From Cycas panzhihuaensis (taxonomy: Eukaryota > Cycadophyta), in contig CM041465.1 of NCBI GenBank assembly GCA_023213395.1, forward strand, positions 143,041,741-143,105,740: a stretch of DNA of 64,000 nucleotides. Direction: 5' to 3'. The position numbers and the translations under genes were made by a program. How positions within the stretch are numbered: the stretch's first letter is position 1; each line of letters starts with the position of its first letter. This document shows, piece after piece, positions 1 to 10,384 of the stretch. A model generated the notes under the pieces. That model was not told the DNA's origin. It did no database searches and saw only the letters and a program-made list of their open reading frames with translations.

Positions 1-285
1 TATATGAGAGAGTCATCCAAGGCACAAATCTCGACCATAGAATCTAGGATATTTTGAATGAATGACCCTGATTCTCTTTATAATTTAGTATGTTTTTCAG
101 TGTTAGCTTTTTGGGTTGGGGGCTATTGCTATTGAACCCCCTCTTTGCGAGGGGGTTCCAGCATCCCTCGACCAAGGGGGGCTCCCACCCCCCTTGGAAA
201 TCCCCAAGGAAGTTTGGGGGGGAAATCATGCTACCAACCTGTCAAAATTTTAGCCTCTAAAATATTATTGTCACATTATCTAATA
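1..285 (-). mobile_element. Inverted 5' part of a Tork-like copia LTR
   Basis: This is the reverse complement of the first ~285 bases of the LTR found at 333-994, 5681-6341, 10385-11031 and 31181-31829. The LTR terminus lies at 285 (on + the block ends in a form of TCTAACA, here TCTAATA) and the copy runs out of the window at base 1. It carries the same GC-rich hairpin segment (about 110-230). It forms an imperfect inverted repeat with 333-620, separated by 47 bases. An ORF on this strand is not a gene. Confidence 0.85.
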
Positions 286-332
286 GAATGGTCTAAGAAA
301 GGTATCAAGTAAATTGTTATCAAGGTGGAGAT
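286..332 (+). other. Remnant of internal 3' end with polypurine tract
   Basis: These 47 bases match the end of the internal region before the other LTRs of this family (5632-5680, 10337-10384). They end in the polypurine tract CAAGGTGGAGAT at 321-332, the plus-strand priming site. All the rest of the internal region is missing, replaced on the left by the inverted LTR. The LTR that follows is therefore a former 3' LTR. Confidence 0.8.
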
Positions 333-994
333 TGTTAGACAATATGACACAATGTTTTGGAGGCTAAAATTTTGATAAGTTGGTAGTTTAGTTTCTCCCT
401 CAAACTTCCTCAGGGGGTTCCAAGGCGGAACCCCTTGGTGAGGGATCTGGGGAGCCAGAACACATGCCCCCCCTCCACCCTACAAAGAGGAGGTTCGAGG
501 GAGATAGCCCCCAACTAAAAAAAGCTAGCAATGAAAAGCATACTAAATTGTAAAGAGAATCAGGGTCGTTCACTCAAAATACCTTAGATTCTATGGTCAA
601 GATTTGTGTCTTGTATGACTTTCTCATATAGTTTGATTTAGGGTGTCTTTTCATTATGTTAATGGTGTTTGATGTATTGGATATACTGTAAAGAGTTGGG
701 CGGCTAGTTGTTGTTGCTATGAGCATTCTACTATAGATTATGTACATTTCTCCATTTATTGATAATAAAGATTAATACCTTTTCTGTGTGGATGTTTCCC
801 TAACACACTTCTAGGGTTTTACCACATTATATTGAGGGTACATGTGATGCTTTGGCTTTCTAATTTATTTTATTATATTATCTCTGATTTAAGAACTTGT
901 ATATTAAATTTCAGTTTTGATTCCTATAACTAGTTGCAAAATAGTTTAGATCTTGGTGGTGGTTTCAGGTTATTGGGACATTATCTTCTCAATA
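333..994 (+). mobile_element. Tork-like copia LTR (former 3' LTR)
   Basis: A 662-bp LTR starting TGTTAGAC and ending TA (decayed CA). It aligns over its whole length with the LTRs at 5681, 10385 and 31181. The GC-rich block (about 400-500) sits in otherwise AT-rich sequence. Immediately downstream begins an unrelated copia reverse transcriptase, so this LTR inserted in, or was rearranged next to, that older element. No target duplication can be assigned because the left flank is rearranged. Confidence 0.88.
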
Positions 995-1002
995 TTAATG
1001 AC

Positions 1003-2215
1003 CCATAACCATTCAATGAATCTTAAGTTTCAACTTAATGGCAATCAACCATGAAAGATGAGTATAAATCTATCCTTAAGAATGACATATAGTGCCTTGT
1101 TAAACTTCCTCCAGATAAAAAGCCTATTGGTCACATATGGGTATATAAAGTTAAGTATAAATTAAATAGTATAGTTAATAGATACAAAGTTTAACTTGTG
1201 GCCAAGGGCTACATACAAAGAGCAAGTGTAAACTTTGAAGAAACCTTTCTACTTGTGGTAAAGATAATTACTATCTGAATGCTAATTAGCCTTACATCTC
1301 AATTTGGCTATACACTCCACTAAATGGATGTAAAGAGTGTTTTTCTTCATGGCATTCTTAATGAGGAGGTCTATACGAAACAACATGAAGGATTTATGAA
1401 GGTTGAATAATAACATCTTATTTGTACACTAAAAAAAGCTCTTTATAGGCTTAAGTAAGCACTAAGGATATGGTACTCATGCATTGATGATTATCTTACT
1501 TCACTTGGATTCATCAGATGCAAATATAATCACAACTAGCATATGCAACACTTGGATGATGAAATTCTCATTATTGCACTTTATGTTAATGATCTCTTCA
1601 TTACTTGCAATGACACTCTTCAAATTGACTCTCTTAAAAATAATTATGTAATGCTTTTGAGATTTGGCAGAAGGCTGATAGCATTTTTATATTATAGTCT
1701 AAATATGCTCATAATTTATTAAGACAATCCCACATGGAGGATTATAAGCCAATGGCTACTCCCATGGAAGTTAGTCTCAAATTAATTAAGGAGCTTATTG
1801 ATATTACATTGTATAAGTAGTTAGTGGACAATTTGATTTAGCCCAATAACACTTGACATGATATTAGTTATACTATTAATATTGTATCATGCTTTATGAG
1901 TGCTCCATCCACTCTGTATTGGAAGGCAACAAAGTGAATCTTGAGATATGTGAATGGCACTATCAGATATGGACTTATATTTACTAGATTTGATGAGCTT
2001 AGACTACAGGGCTTCATTGATTTAGATTAGGTAGGGGATTAGGATGAGATGAAATCTATTTTAGGAAATATTTTTATATTTGGTTATGGTGTGATCTCTT
2101 AATGTAGGTTTAGGGCAAAGTAGTTGAGTTGATCTATTGTCTAACTAAGGGTCATATTATTGACATTATCAACAAGGCCTTATGCCATGAGAAATTTGAG
2201 AGACTTAGATAATTA
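1003..2215 (+). pseudogene. Decayed Ty1/copia reverse transcriptase-RNase H
   Basis: Translating across stops and frameshifts gives the copia RT order. There is a leader resembling MKDEYKSILKN (about 1050), then WVYKVKYK (about 1140), a region matching RYK..LVAKGY (about 1180-1220), MDVKSVFLHG (about 1325), then LYVNDLF at about 1580. The catalytic YVDD is YVND here. Further on come KYAHNLL, a TPMEVSLKL-like stretch (about 1755), SCFMSAP (1890), RYVNGTIRYG (about 1945) and a C-terminal ALCHEKFERLR motif (about 2175-2205), the usual end of the copia RNase H/polyprotein. Gag, protease and integrase are absent: the left side is cut by the Tork-like LTR. It is clearly of a different copia lineage from that LTR's own polyprotein. 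Many in-frame stops; no function expected. Confidence 0.85.
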
Positions 2216-2889
2216 TAAAAGTTAATAATTTAACATCATTAGGTGGTGCTAGAAATAATGTTAATTCATTACATCATTATTTATGGCATTTCTTTTAGAC
2301 TTGATATTATATATTATAACTCCTAAATCCATTATAATATTCACCTTCTATTATTAACCTTTAACTTTGATCTCACATGCGTGAGCTTATGTAATGTCTC
2401 ATGGACTTTACTATTTTATTTTATTGCCTCCACTTATACATTAGTGAAGTTAATTAAATGTGAGTTATGAAAGGTATATTATCTTATCATTCTTTATGCT
2501 TGTGAGATTGTATTATTTATTTTCTATAGCCCATTTATTTTCAATCTCTCATTCTAACAAAATAAAGATAGGTAAGCAAGATACAAGATTACACTTTTCA
2601 AATAGCTTATAAAAAGGGGAAGTATATTATGCTCTCTCTAGAATGTATAAAGAAGGGGAATACATAATAGTATTAATTCTTTGGCCTTTATGGTTGAATG
2701 AACTCCACTAGGAATACATCACCAATCAAGAAGTTAGCCATATTATCAAGTTATATAATAATAGGATAATAGGACAAAATTAGTGATCTAATAGTAAGAC
2801 CTTCTTATACAAAAATAGGATATACCTTCCAAGTAACTTAAGTCTTAAGAATAAGATATTCCAGGAACACCAGTAGTCTTTGTTAGTAG
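2216..2889. other. AT-rich stretch, possible LTR of the preceding copia
   Basis: No gene seen. A TGTTAATT at 2259 follows the end of the copia polyprotein at the spacing expected for a 3' LTR. A TATA-like CTTATAAAAAGGGG (about 2606-2619) could be its promoter. I found no second copy to confirm it. Confidence 0.35.
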
Positions 2890-3798
2890 GTCACTCAAGT
2901 TTTTAAAGACTTATGAAAGGATAAAATAATCCTTTTATTAAAAGGGAATGAAAAGAGGGAAATAATTTTGAATTAGAGCCTGATGTTTGGTAAAGGTAGG
3001 AGCTGAAGTGCATATAGAGACCATGACTTTTACAATAGTTACTGATGTTATAATAGAAATGGGAAGAGATTCCAATGGATTTTATCACAAGATTATGTCA
3101 AATTGAGAAGAAAGATATTATGTTTGTAGTTGTCAATCACCTTACAAAGTACAACCATTTTATTCCTTTACAATTGGCTTATACTGCCCTATAAGTTGTT
3201 GAGCTCTTTATGAAAATTATCCATTGGCTATACAATTTTCCCAAAAATGCTATCTCTAATAGAAATCCTAAACTTACTAGTATGTTTTAGGAGTTTTTCA
3301 AATTAGTGTGATAGAGCTCACCATGAGCATAACTTATTATCCTCAAAGTAACAAATAATGTGAAATAGTTAATAAATATTTAGAGATATATTTGTGATGT
3401 TACATAAGAGAAAATTAGACTAAACAAATAAAGTGGATCCACCTAGTTGAATACTAGTATAGTATCAGTTATCATCCAATAATATAAATAACCACCTTTA
3501 CAACTCTATATGGATATCAACTACCAGTAAGCATCAACTACTTATAGAAAGTGGTATGGGTGCCAATAGTGTAAGAATTGGTTCAACAAGTAGAGCATAT
3601 ACTTAGAATTTAAGAATTACTTTGATTTAGTACATAATAGAATGAAGTAGAAGGTAGATCGCCACATATCTAATTGGGATTTTGAAGTTGGAGTTTGAGT
3701 GTATATGTAACTACAACTTTACAAGCAAGCATACCTAAGATAACAAGGTAAGTTCAAGCTCGGATCCTAATTCTACAAGTCACTTTAGATGAGAAAGA
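2890..3798 (+). pseudogene. Ty3/gypsy integrase, 5' part (interrupted)
   Basis: A decayed gypsy integrase read on + with few frameshifts. Visible in order: SFY-stop-KGMKRG (about 2930, family SFYWPGMK); a Cys and VK.GAEVH remnant of the zinc-binding HHCC end (about 2985-3010); WEEIPMDFITRL (about 3060); VVVNHLTKYNHFIPL (about 3125-3170); SNRNPKLTSMF (about 3250-3290); YYPQSN with a later CEIVNKYLEIYL (about 3335-3390); and the C-terminal DRHISNWDFEVG and LQLYKQAYL stretch (about 3655-3730). Two of the three catalytic acids are lost: the family Asp in VVVDRLTKY and in SDRD are both Asn. The Glu (CEIVN) remains. Trp and Gln codons have become stops. The frame is cut at 3798 by the tandem copia insertion and resumes at 11032. 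Confidence 0.86.
3794..3798 (+). repeat. Target site duplication AAAGA, left copy
   Basis: AAAGA directly before the TG of the first LTR. The identical five bases follow the CA of the last LTR at 11032-11036. Five bases is the usual copia target duplication. Keeping one copy leaves the gypsy integrase frame continuous across the site. Confidence 0.88.
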
Positions 3799-3930
3799 TG
3801 TTAGATAATGTGACAACAATGGTTTGGAGGCCAAAATTTTAACAGGTTGGCAGCGCGGTTTCCCCCCTAAACCTTTCTCGGAGGGTTCCAAGGTGGGCGG
3901 GAACCCCCCTTGGCCAGGGTGGTGCAGGAG
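3799..3930 (+). mobile_element. Truncated 5' LTR of the tandem element
   Basis: The first 132 bases of the LTR, starting TGTTAGATAATGTGAC and running through part of the GC-rich hairpin. The copy breaks at 3930/3931 and is joined to sequence matching 8635 onward of the second unit. That deletes about 2.8 kb in element coordinates: the rest of the LTR, primer site, gag, protease and most of integrase. Confidence 0.88.
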
Positions 3931-5640
3931 GATCTTTCTAAAGATGAATCTGCAACAAATTTATAGGAGTATATGGGCAATCCCTTGCTAATAGTTAGAA
4001 GATCTACATGAGTTAGTCATCCACCAGACAAGTACAACCCTTCTATTTCTATTGCTTTGGTTTCTAATGATGGTAAGCCTACATGTTATTAAGAAGCAAT
4101 AGATGATATCCATAGTGAGAAGTGGAAGAGGGCTATGCAGGAAGAGATAGATGCTTTGAAGAAAAATAATTCATGGGACTTGGTAGAACTTCCATATAAA
4201 AGGAAGACTATTGGTTGCAGGTGGGTTTTTAAGATGAAAATAGATGTTGATGCAAAGGTTGACAAATATAGGGCAAGGCTAGTGGCTAAAGGCTTTGCAT
4301 AGAAAGCAGGTATTGACTTTCATGAGATCTTTTCACTAGTTATCAAACTTGTTTCAATTCAAATGTTGTTACCATTGGTAGCTTCTCTTGATTTAGAGTT
4401 GGAGCGGTTAGATGTAAAAATAACTTTTCTACATGGAGATTAAGATGAGGAGATCTATATGGATCAGCCAGAAGGGTTTACACGGGATGGTAGAAAAAGA
4501 CTTGTTTGCATGCTCAGGAAATCATTATATGGCCTGAAGCAATCACTAAGGCAATGGTACAAGAAGTTTGATGCCTTCATGGACGGCCAAAATTTTAAAA
4601 AAAGTGAGTATGATCATTGTGTTTACTTTAGATTCATGGAGAATGGCTTATTCATTATCTTAGTATTATATGTTGTTGACATGCTAGTTGCAAGCAAGAG
4701 CATAGAAGAAATCAATAAGTTAAAGGCTCAATTAGCCAAGGCTTTTGATATGAAGGATCTAGGAGCTACAAAATAAATCTTAGGTATGGAGATATATAGA
4801 GACAGGAAAATGGTAAGATATGGTTATCACAGTAGAAATATGTGTAGAAAGTGCTAACCAGGTTTGGTATGGTAAATGTGAAACTAGCGTGTATACCATC
4901 GGCTTCCCATTTGAAGTTTTCTTCGAATATGAGTCCTAGTAATGAAGAAGAAAAGGTTTATATATCTCGTGTGCCTTATATCAATGTAATAGAAAGTTTG
5001 ATGTATGCCATGGTATGTACAAGACCTGACATTTCACATGCAATCGGTGTAGTTAGCAAGTTTATGGAAAATCCATGAAAGGAACATTGGGCAACAGTGA
5101 AATGGGTGCTTTGGTATTTAAGAGGCACAAGTGACTACTGCATCACCTTTGGAGGTACAGGTAATCAGGTTTATGGATATGTTGATTCAAACTTTACAGG
5201 AGATTTAGATACGAGAAGGTCTACTTCAGATTATGTATTCACTCTTGTAAATGGTCCAGTTAGTTGGATGTCAAAATTACAGAGCACAATTACATTATCA
5301 ACTACAGAAGCTGAATATGTTGTTGCAGCACATGCTTACAAAGAAGGAATCTGGTTATAGGGTCTATTGGTTGAGCTTGGAGGGAAACAAAAAAGGTAAA
5401 GTTATTTTGTGACAGTGGTAGTGTCATTTACCTAGCCAAGAATCTAACTTATCATAGTAGGACAAAGCATATCGCTCTTAACTGCCATTTTGTTAGACAG
5501 GTTATGGAAGCAGGTGCAGTGGCACTTGAGAAGGTTAACACAAAATAGAATTGTGCTGATATGTTCATAAAACCAGTACTATTAGAGAAGTTCAAATGGT
5601 GTTTGACTTCTCTTGGCTTACAGAAAAGGTGATGAATGGC
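3931..5640 (+). pseudogene. Copia RT-RNase H of the deleted left unit
   Basis: Begins in the integrase-RT linker (matches 8635 onward). It runs through the RT start WRRAMQEEIDALKKNN (about 4120-4170, first Arg approximate), CRWVFKMKID (about 4215), LVAKGFA (4280) and PEGFTRDGRKR (about 4468). The RT active site is LYVVDMLVASKS (about 4665-4695), so the second residue of YVDD's DD pair is altered (YVVD). After RT come VPYINVIESLMYAMV (about 4970) and TRPDISHAIGVVSKFMENP (to 5078). The RNase H runs from MKWVLWYLRGTSDY (5097), with YVDSNFTGDLDTRRSTS (family DSD is DSN) and STTEAEYV (about 5300), to a decayed ADMFIKP (about 5560). Roughly ten stops or frame breaks. It is more broken than the right-hand unit at the active site but similar overall. 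Not functional. Confidence 0.88.
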
Positions 5641-5680
5641 CTAGGAAAGGTACCAGGTAAATTATTCTCAAGGTAAAGAT

Positions 5681-6341
5681 TGTTAGATAATGTGACAACA
5701 ATGGTTTGGAAGCTAAAATTTTGATAGGTTGGTAATACATTTTCTCCCCCAAACCTTCATTGGGGGGTTCCAAGGGGGGCGGGAGACCCCCTTGGCCAGG
5801 GGGGTGTAGGTGGGCATGGAATGCCCCCTGCAAATAGGGGATTCAGGGGCGATAGCCTTGACTCAAAAAGCTAGCACTAGAAAGTATATTAAATTGTAAA
5901 GAGAATCAGGGTCATTCACTTAAAATACCCTAGATTCTACGGTCAAGATTTATGCCTTGTATGACTCTCTCATGTAGCCCGATTTAGGGCATTTTATCAT
6001 TATATTGATTACGTTCAATGTATTGTATATAGTGGAAGGAGTTGGATGGATGGTTGTTGTTGCTATGAGCACTCTCATACAAATAGTATATATTTTTTCC
6101 ATTCTTTGACAATAAAGATCGATACCTTTCCTGTATGGATGTTTCCCTAGCACACTGCTAGGGTTTCACCACATTATATCAGGTATATATGTGATGCTTG
6201 GCTTTCTTATTCATTTTATTGTATTATCTCTAGTTTAAGAACTTGCATGTTAAATTTTAGTTTCGATTCTTGTAACTAGTTGTAAGAATAGTTTAGATCT
6301 TGGTGGCGGTTTCAGGTTATTGGGGCCTTGTCTTCTCAACA
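5681..6341 (+). mobile_element. Middle LTR, shared by both tandem units
   Basis: A complete 661-bp LTR, TGTTAGATAA to CTCAACA. It is the 3' LTR of the left unit (polypurine AAGGTAAAGAT at 5670-5680) and the 5' LTR of the right unit (primer site at 6344). It has no target duplication of its own, as expected for a tandem array. It contains a stem of CCAAGGGGG (5770-5778) with CCCCCTTGG (5787-5795). Confidence 0.92.
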
Positions 6342-6343
6342 AG

Positions 6344-6356
6344 TGGTATGAGAGCC
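6344..6356 (+). other. Primer binding site (initiator Met tRNA type)
   Basis: TGGTATGAGAGCC two bases after the LTR end. It differs by one base in the core from the plant copia primer site TGGTATCAGAGC, complementary to the 3' end of initiator-Met tRNA. Minus-strand DNA synthesis would start here. Confidence 0.85.
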
Positions 6357-6413
6357 ATTTTTATTTTTGCAGCAAGTTTGTGAAGGTTTTGGTGTTGGTT
6401 TTTTCTACACTAA

Positions 6414-7168
6414 ATGGCAAAACTTATAAGTGGAAAGTTCGAGGTGGAGAAATTCAATGGCAAGAACAACTTCGAGTTGTGAAAGTTGAAAGCGAATGAT
6501 ATTCTAGTACAATAAGGTTTGTACAGAGCTCTTATAAGTAAATTAAAGAAACCCACAGGGATGGACGATGATGAATGGGATGATCTAGATAAGAAGGCTC
6601 TTAGCATAATATGATTGTGCTTAGTAGATGAAGTTCTATTTAACATCACAGAGGAGTAGACAACAATAGGATTATGGACCCGGTTGGAAGGCCTATATAT
6701 GACCAAATCAGTGACAAATCGAATCTACTTAAAGAGGCAACTATACTCATTACGGATGAAGGAAAGTATAAAAATTGCTAACCATTTAAATGTTTTCAAT
6801 ACTCTTATTTTTCAGTTGGCTAGTATGGATGTCAAAATTGAGGATGAGGACAAGGTTGTTACCTTGTTATGTTCATTACCAAAATCCTGGAATAATATTG
6901 TCATCTCAATTAGTTTTAGCACTACAGATGAATTAGAATATGATTCTATTGTGAGTGCTTTGTTGATGGAAGAAGTGAGGAGGAAGTCTAGTCTTGAAAC
7001 CTCCATACTAAAAGCTATGATAGCAGGGGGTAAAACAATTGAGAGAGGACAAAGCTCCAGGGATACATCGAGGTTAAAGTCAAAAGGCAAGAAGAGTAAG
7101 CTCAGATGTTGGCACTATAATAAGACTGGTCACCTCAAGAAGGATCACTATAGAATGAAGGAGTTCTA
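6414..7168 (+). pseudogene. Copia gag (nucleocapsid), Tork-like, right unit
   Basis: The first ATG after the primer site (6414) opens MAKLISGKFEVEKFNGKNN, the usual start of a copia gag. Stops interrupt it at several Trp/Gln-like positions up to about 6660. The longest open part is 6684-7168 (161 codons), with LPKSWNNIVISIS (about 6878) and EEVRRKSS (about 6970), typical of the UBN2-type capsid domain. A zinc knuckle lies near 7107-7150: of the CX2CX4HX4C pattern only the first Cys and the His remain (CWHYNKTGHLKKDHY). The protein would have packaged element RNA. It would not do so with this knuckle. Gag and pol share one frame in copia, so this is the amino end of the broken polyprotein that continues to about 10300. 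Confidence 0.87.
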
Positions 7169-7249
7169 GAAAAAGGAAGATCCTACAAAGAAGGCTAATC
7201 AGGTGGAGTCAAACTAAGGTACAGATAATGATGTCTTAGTTGCTTGTAA

Positions 7250-8560
7250 TGTTTCCCATTATCACCATGACTGGTTATTAGATTCAGGTGCTTCACACCA
7301 TATGTGTCCATACAAGAGTTGATTCTCATCGTACTAAGCTCTTGATAATGGTGATGTACTTATGGGAAATGAAGTTTCTTGTAAGATAGTGGGTATTGGT
7401 AGCATCAGAATTAAGATGTTTGATAGTGTAGTGAGAACATTAATTAAGGTTAGACATGTACATGATCTGAAACAGAATTTGATTTCCTTATGTGAACTAG
7501 ATTCGGGTGGTTATAAGCATAGAGGTCATGAAGGAGTCTTAAAGGTGTCAAAGGACGCCTTGGTTGTTATAAAAGCCTTAAAAAAAGGAAACCTTTATAT
7601 TTTAGTAGAAAGTACAGATGTCAGCCATGCAGCTACAACATCAAAGACTACAAAAGATCCAGCTCAGTCATGGCATCAGAGACTTAGGCACATGAGTGAG
7701 AGAGGACTTAATGTGCTGATAAACCATATGTTACTTCCTAACTTACAACTTTCAAATTTGTCTTTCTGCAAACATTGTATTTTTGGAAAGTAGTGTAGAC
7801 TCAGGTTTAAAGTAAGGAGTCACACTAGTAAAGGTGTTTTAGATTACATACATTCAGATGTGTGGGGATTAGCCCCTACAATATCTTATGGAGGATTATT
7901 GTACTTTGTCACATTTATAGATGATTATTCCATAAAGGTATGGGTCTATTTTTTGAAAAGAAAATCTAAAGCTTTTAGTGTGTTTAAGCAGTTCAAGGCT
8001 CTAGTTGAGAAGAGCACTAGCAAGTTAATCAAATGTTTAAGAATTCACAATGGAGGTAAGTTCAATTCCTTAGAGTTTGAGAACTATTGCAGAGAAGCTA
8101 GGATCAAAATGCACAAGACCACTAGCTATACTCCACAGTAAAATAGCATAGCTGAACACATGAATAAGACACTCTTGGAAAGAGTAAGAAGCATGCTAAG
8201 TAATGTTCGAGTGGAGTAGGGCTTATGGGTAGAAGTTGTTCAAATAGCTTGATATCCATAAACAGATCACCATCACTTGCAATAGATTATAAGATTCTTA
8301 AAGAGGTATGGACTAGACATCCATGTGACTATTCAAATTTGAAAGTTTTTGTTTGTGAGGCTTATGCCTTGATTGATAAGAGTCAACATTCAAAGTTAGA
8401 CCCAAAATCTAAGAGCTGTATCTTTGTTAGTTATGATGATAAAGATTATGTGAAGGAATACAACTTGTGGGATCATACTGCCCACAAATCACCATTAACA
8501 GAGATGTTGTATTTCGTGAATCTCCCATTCTAAAATCAGACAATGTAGAAGTTGAAGTAA
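7250..8560 (+). pseudogene. Copia protease and integrase, right unit
   Basis: The aspartic protease starts at WLLDSGASHHMCP (about 7273), with the DSGAS active site intact, followed by VLMGNEVSCKIVGIGSIRI (7362). The pre-integrase domain ends in SWHQRLRHMSERGLNVL and FCKHCIFGK (to 7793), in which the histidines and cysteines of the zinc finger can be seen. The core has HSDVWG (about 7855, first Asp present), FVTFIDDYSIKVWVYFLKRKS (about 7907-7970), and LRIHNGGKFNS (about 8038), where family Asp-Asn-Gly has His for the catalytic Asp. AEHMNKTLLERVRSML (about 8150) keeps the Glu. Stops follow KC..YTPQ (8141) and interrupt the part up to the TPxxxW-type C-terminal region (SNLKVFVCEAYALIDK, about 8335). 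A loss of strand-transfer activity is expected. Confidence 0.88.
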
Positions 8561-8689
8561 AACAAGAGCAGAAAGTTGAACATCAACAGGTTAAGTTTGA
8601 AACTCAACCATCTTTAGAATCAGAAGAGCAAGAAGATCTTTCTGAAGATGAATCTATAATAGATTTATAGGAGTATGTGGATACCTCTG

Positions 8690-10340
8690 CCAACAGTTAG
8701 AAGATCTACATGAGTTAGTCATCCACCTGACAGATACAACCCTTCTATTTCGATTGCTTTGGTTTCTAATGATCGTGAGCCTACATGTTATCAAGAAGCA
8801 ATGGATGATATCCATAGTGAGAAGTGGAAGAGGGCTATGCAGGAAGAGATAAATGCTTTGAAGAAAAATAATTCATAGGACTTGGTAGAACTTTCACATG
8901 GTAGGAAGATTGTTGGTTGCAGGTGGGTTTTTAAGATGAAAATAGATGTTGATGGAAATGTTGACAAATACAGGGCAAGGTTGATGGCTAAAGGCTTTGC
9001 ACAGAAAGCAGGTATTGACTTTCATGAGATTTTTTCACTAGTTGTCAAACTTGTTTCAATTCGAGTGTTGTTAGCATTGGTAGATTCTCTTGATTTGGAT
9101 TTAGAGAAGTTAAATGTAAAAATAACTTTTCTACATGAAGATTTAGATGAGGAGATCTATATAGATCGGCTAGAAGGGTTTGTACAGGATGAAAAAAAAT
9201 AACTTATTTGCAGGCTCAGGAAATCATTATATAGCCTGAAGCAATCACCCAGGCAATGGTACAAGAAGTTTGATGCCTTGATAGAGAGCTAAAATTTCAA
9301 AAGATATAAATATGATCATTGTGTTTACTTTAAATTCATGGATAATAGCTTATTCATTATCTTGGTATTATATGTTGATGACATGCTGGTTGCAAGTAAG
9401 AGCATGGAAGAAATCAATATGTTAAAGGCTCAATTGGCTAGGACTTTTGATATGAAGGATCTAGGAGTTGCAAAACAAATCTTAGGTATGGAGATACATA
9501 AAGACAGGAAAAATGGTAAGCTATGGTTATCACAGTAGAAATATGTAGAGAAGGTGCTAACCAGGTTTGGTATAGCAAATGTGAAACTAGTGAGTATCCC
9601 ATTGGCTTCCCATTTTAAGCTTTCTTCGAATCTGAGTCCTAGTAATGAAGAAGAAAAGGTTTATATATATCGTGTGCCTTATGCTAGTGCAGTAGGAAGT
9701 TTGATGTATGCCATGGTATACACAAGACCTGACATTTCATATGCAGTCGGTGTAGTTAGCAGGTTTATGGAAAATCTAGGAAGGAAACATTAGGCAGAAG
9801 TGAAATGGGTGCTTCGGTATTTGAGAGGCACAAGTGACTATTACAACACCTTTAGAGGTACAGGTAATTAGGTTCGTGGATATATTGATTCAGACTTTGC
9901 AGAAGAGTTAGATAAGAGAAGGTCTACTTCAGGTTATGTATTCACTCTTGCAAATGGTCCAGTTAGTTGGATGTCAAAATTGCAGAGCACGATTATATTA
10001 TCGACTATAGAAGTTGAATATGTTGCTGCAGCACATGTTTGTAAAGAAGCAATCTGGTTACAGGGTTTATTGTTTGAGCTTGGAAGGAAACAAGAAAAGG
10101 TAAAGGTATTTTGTGATAGTCAAAGTGCCATTTACCTAGCCAAAAATTTAACTTATCATAGTAGGATAAAGCATATCGCTCTTAAGTATTATTTTGTTAG
10201 ACAGGTTGTGGAAGTAGGTGGAGTGGCACTTGAGAAGGTTAACACAAAACAGAATTGTGCTGATATGTTCACAAAACCAATACTATTAGAGAAGTTCTAA
10301 TGGTGTTTAACTTCTCTTGGTTTGCAGAAAAGGTGATGAA
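8690..10340 (+). pseudogene. Copia RT-RNase H, right unit
   Basis: RT begins at WKRAMQEEINALKKNNS (about 8825). Then come CRWVFKMKIDVDGNVDKYRARLMAKGF (8920-9000), an open stretch to 9202, and the active site LYVDDMLVASKS (about 9368-9400), intact. MKDLGVAKQILGMEIH (about 9452) is followed by a stop, then VLTRFGIANVKLVSIP (9554), YASAVGSLMYAMVYTRPDISYAVGVVSRFMEN (to about 9778). RNase H: RYLRGTSDY (about 9820), GYIDSDFAEELDKRRSTSGYVFTL (about 9880-9950), MSKLQSTIILSTIEVEYVAAAH (9971), VFCDSQSAIYLAKN (about 10105) and ADMFTKPILLEKF (to 10300). The STTEAEY Glu region reads STIEVEY. About seven stops remain, nearly all one transition from a sense codon. This is the best-preserved RT of the family in the window. 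Confidence 0.9.
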
Positions 10341-10373
10341 TGGCCCAAGAAAGGTACCAGGTAAATTGTTCTC

Positions 10374-10384
10374 AAGGTAGAGAT
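10374..10384 (+). other. Polypurine tract before the 3' LTR
   Basis: AAGGTAGAGAT directly before the 3' LTR, preceded by the conserved AGGTACCAGGTAAATTGTTCTC-type context seen before every LTR of this family. Primes plus-strand synthesis. Confidence 0.75.

Noticed and set aside
44-229. 61-codon frame on - at the left edge
   Set aside because: It lies wholly in an inverted LTR with known copies; composition reflects the GC-rich hairpin.
6410-7090. Frames on - of 98 and 92 codons across 6410-7090
   Set aside because: They are opposite to a clear + copia gag with family motifs.
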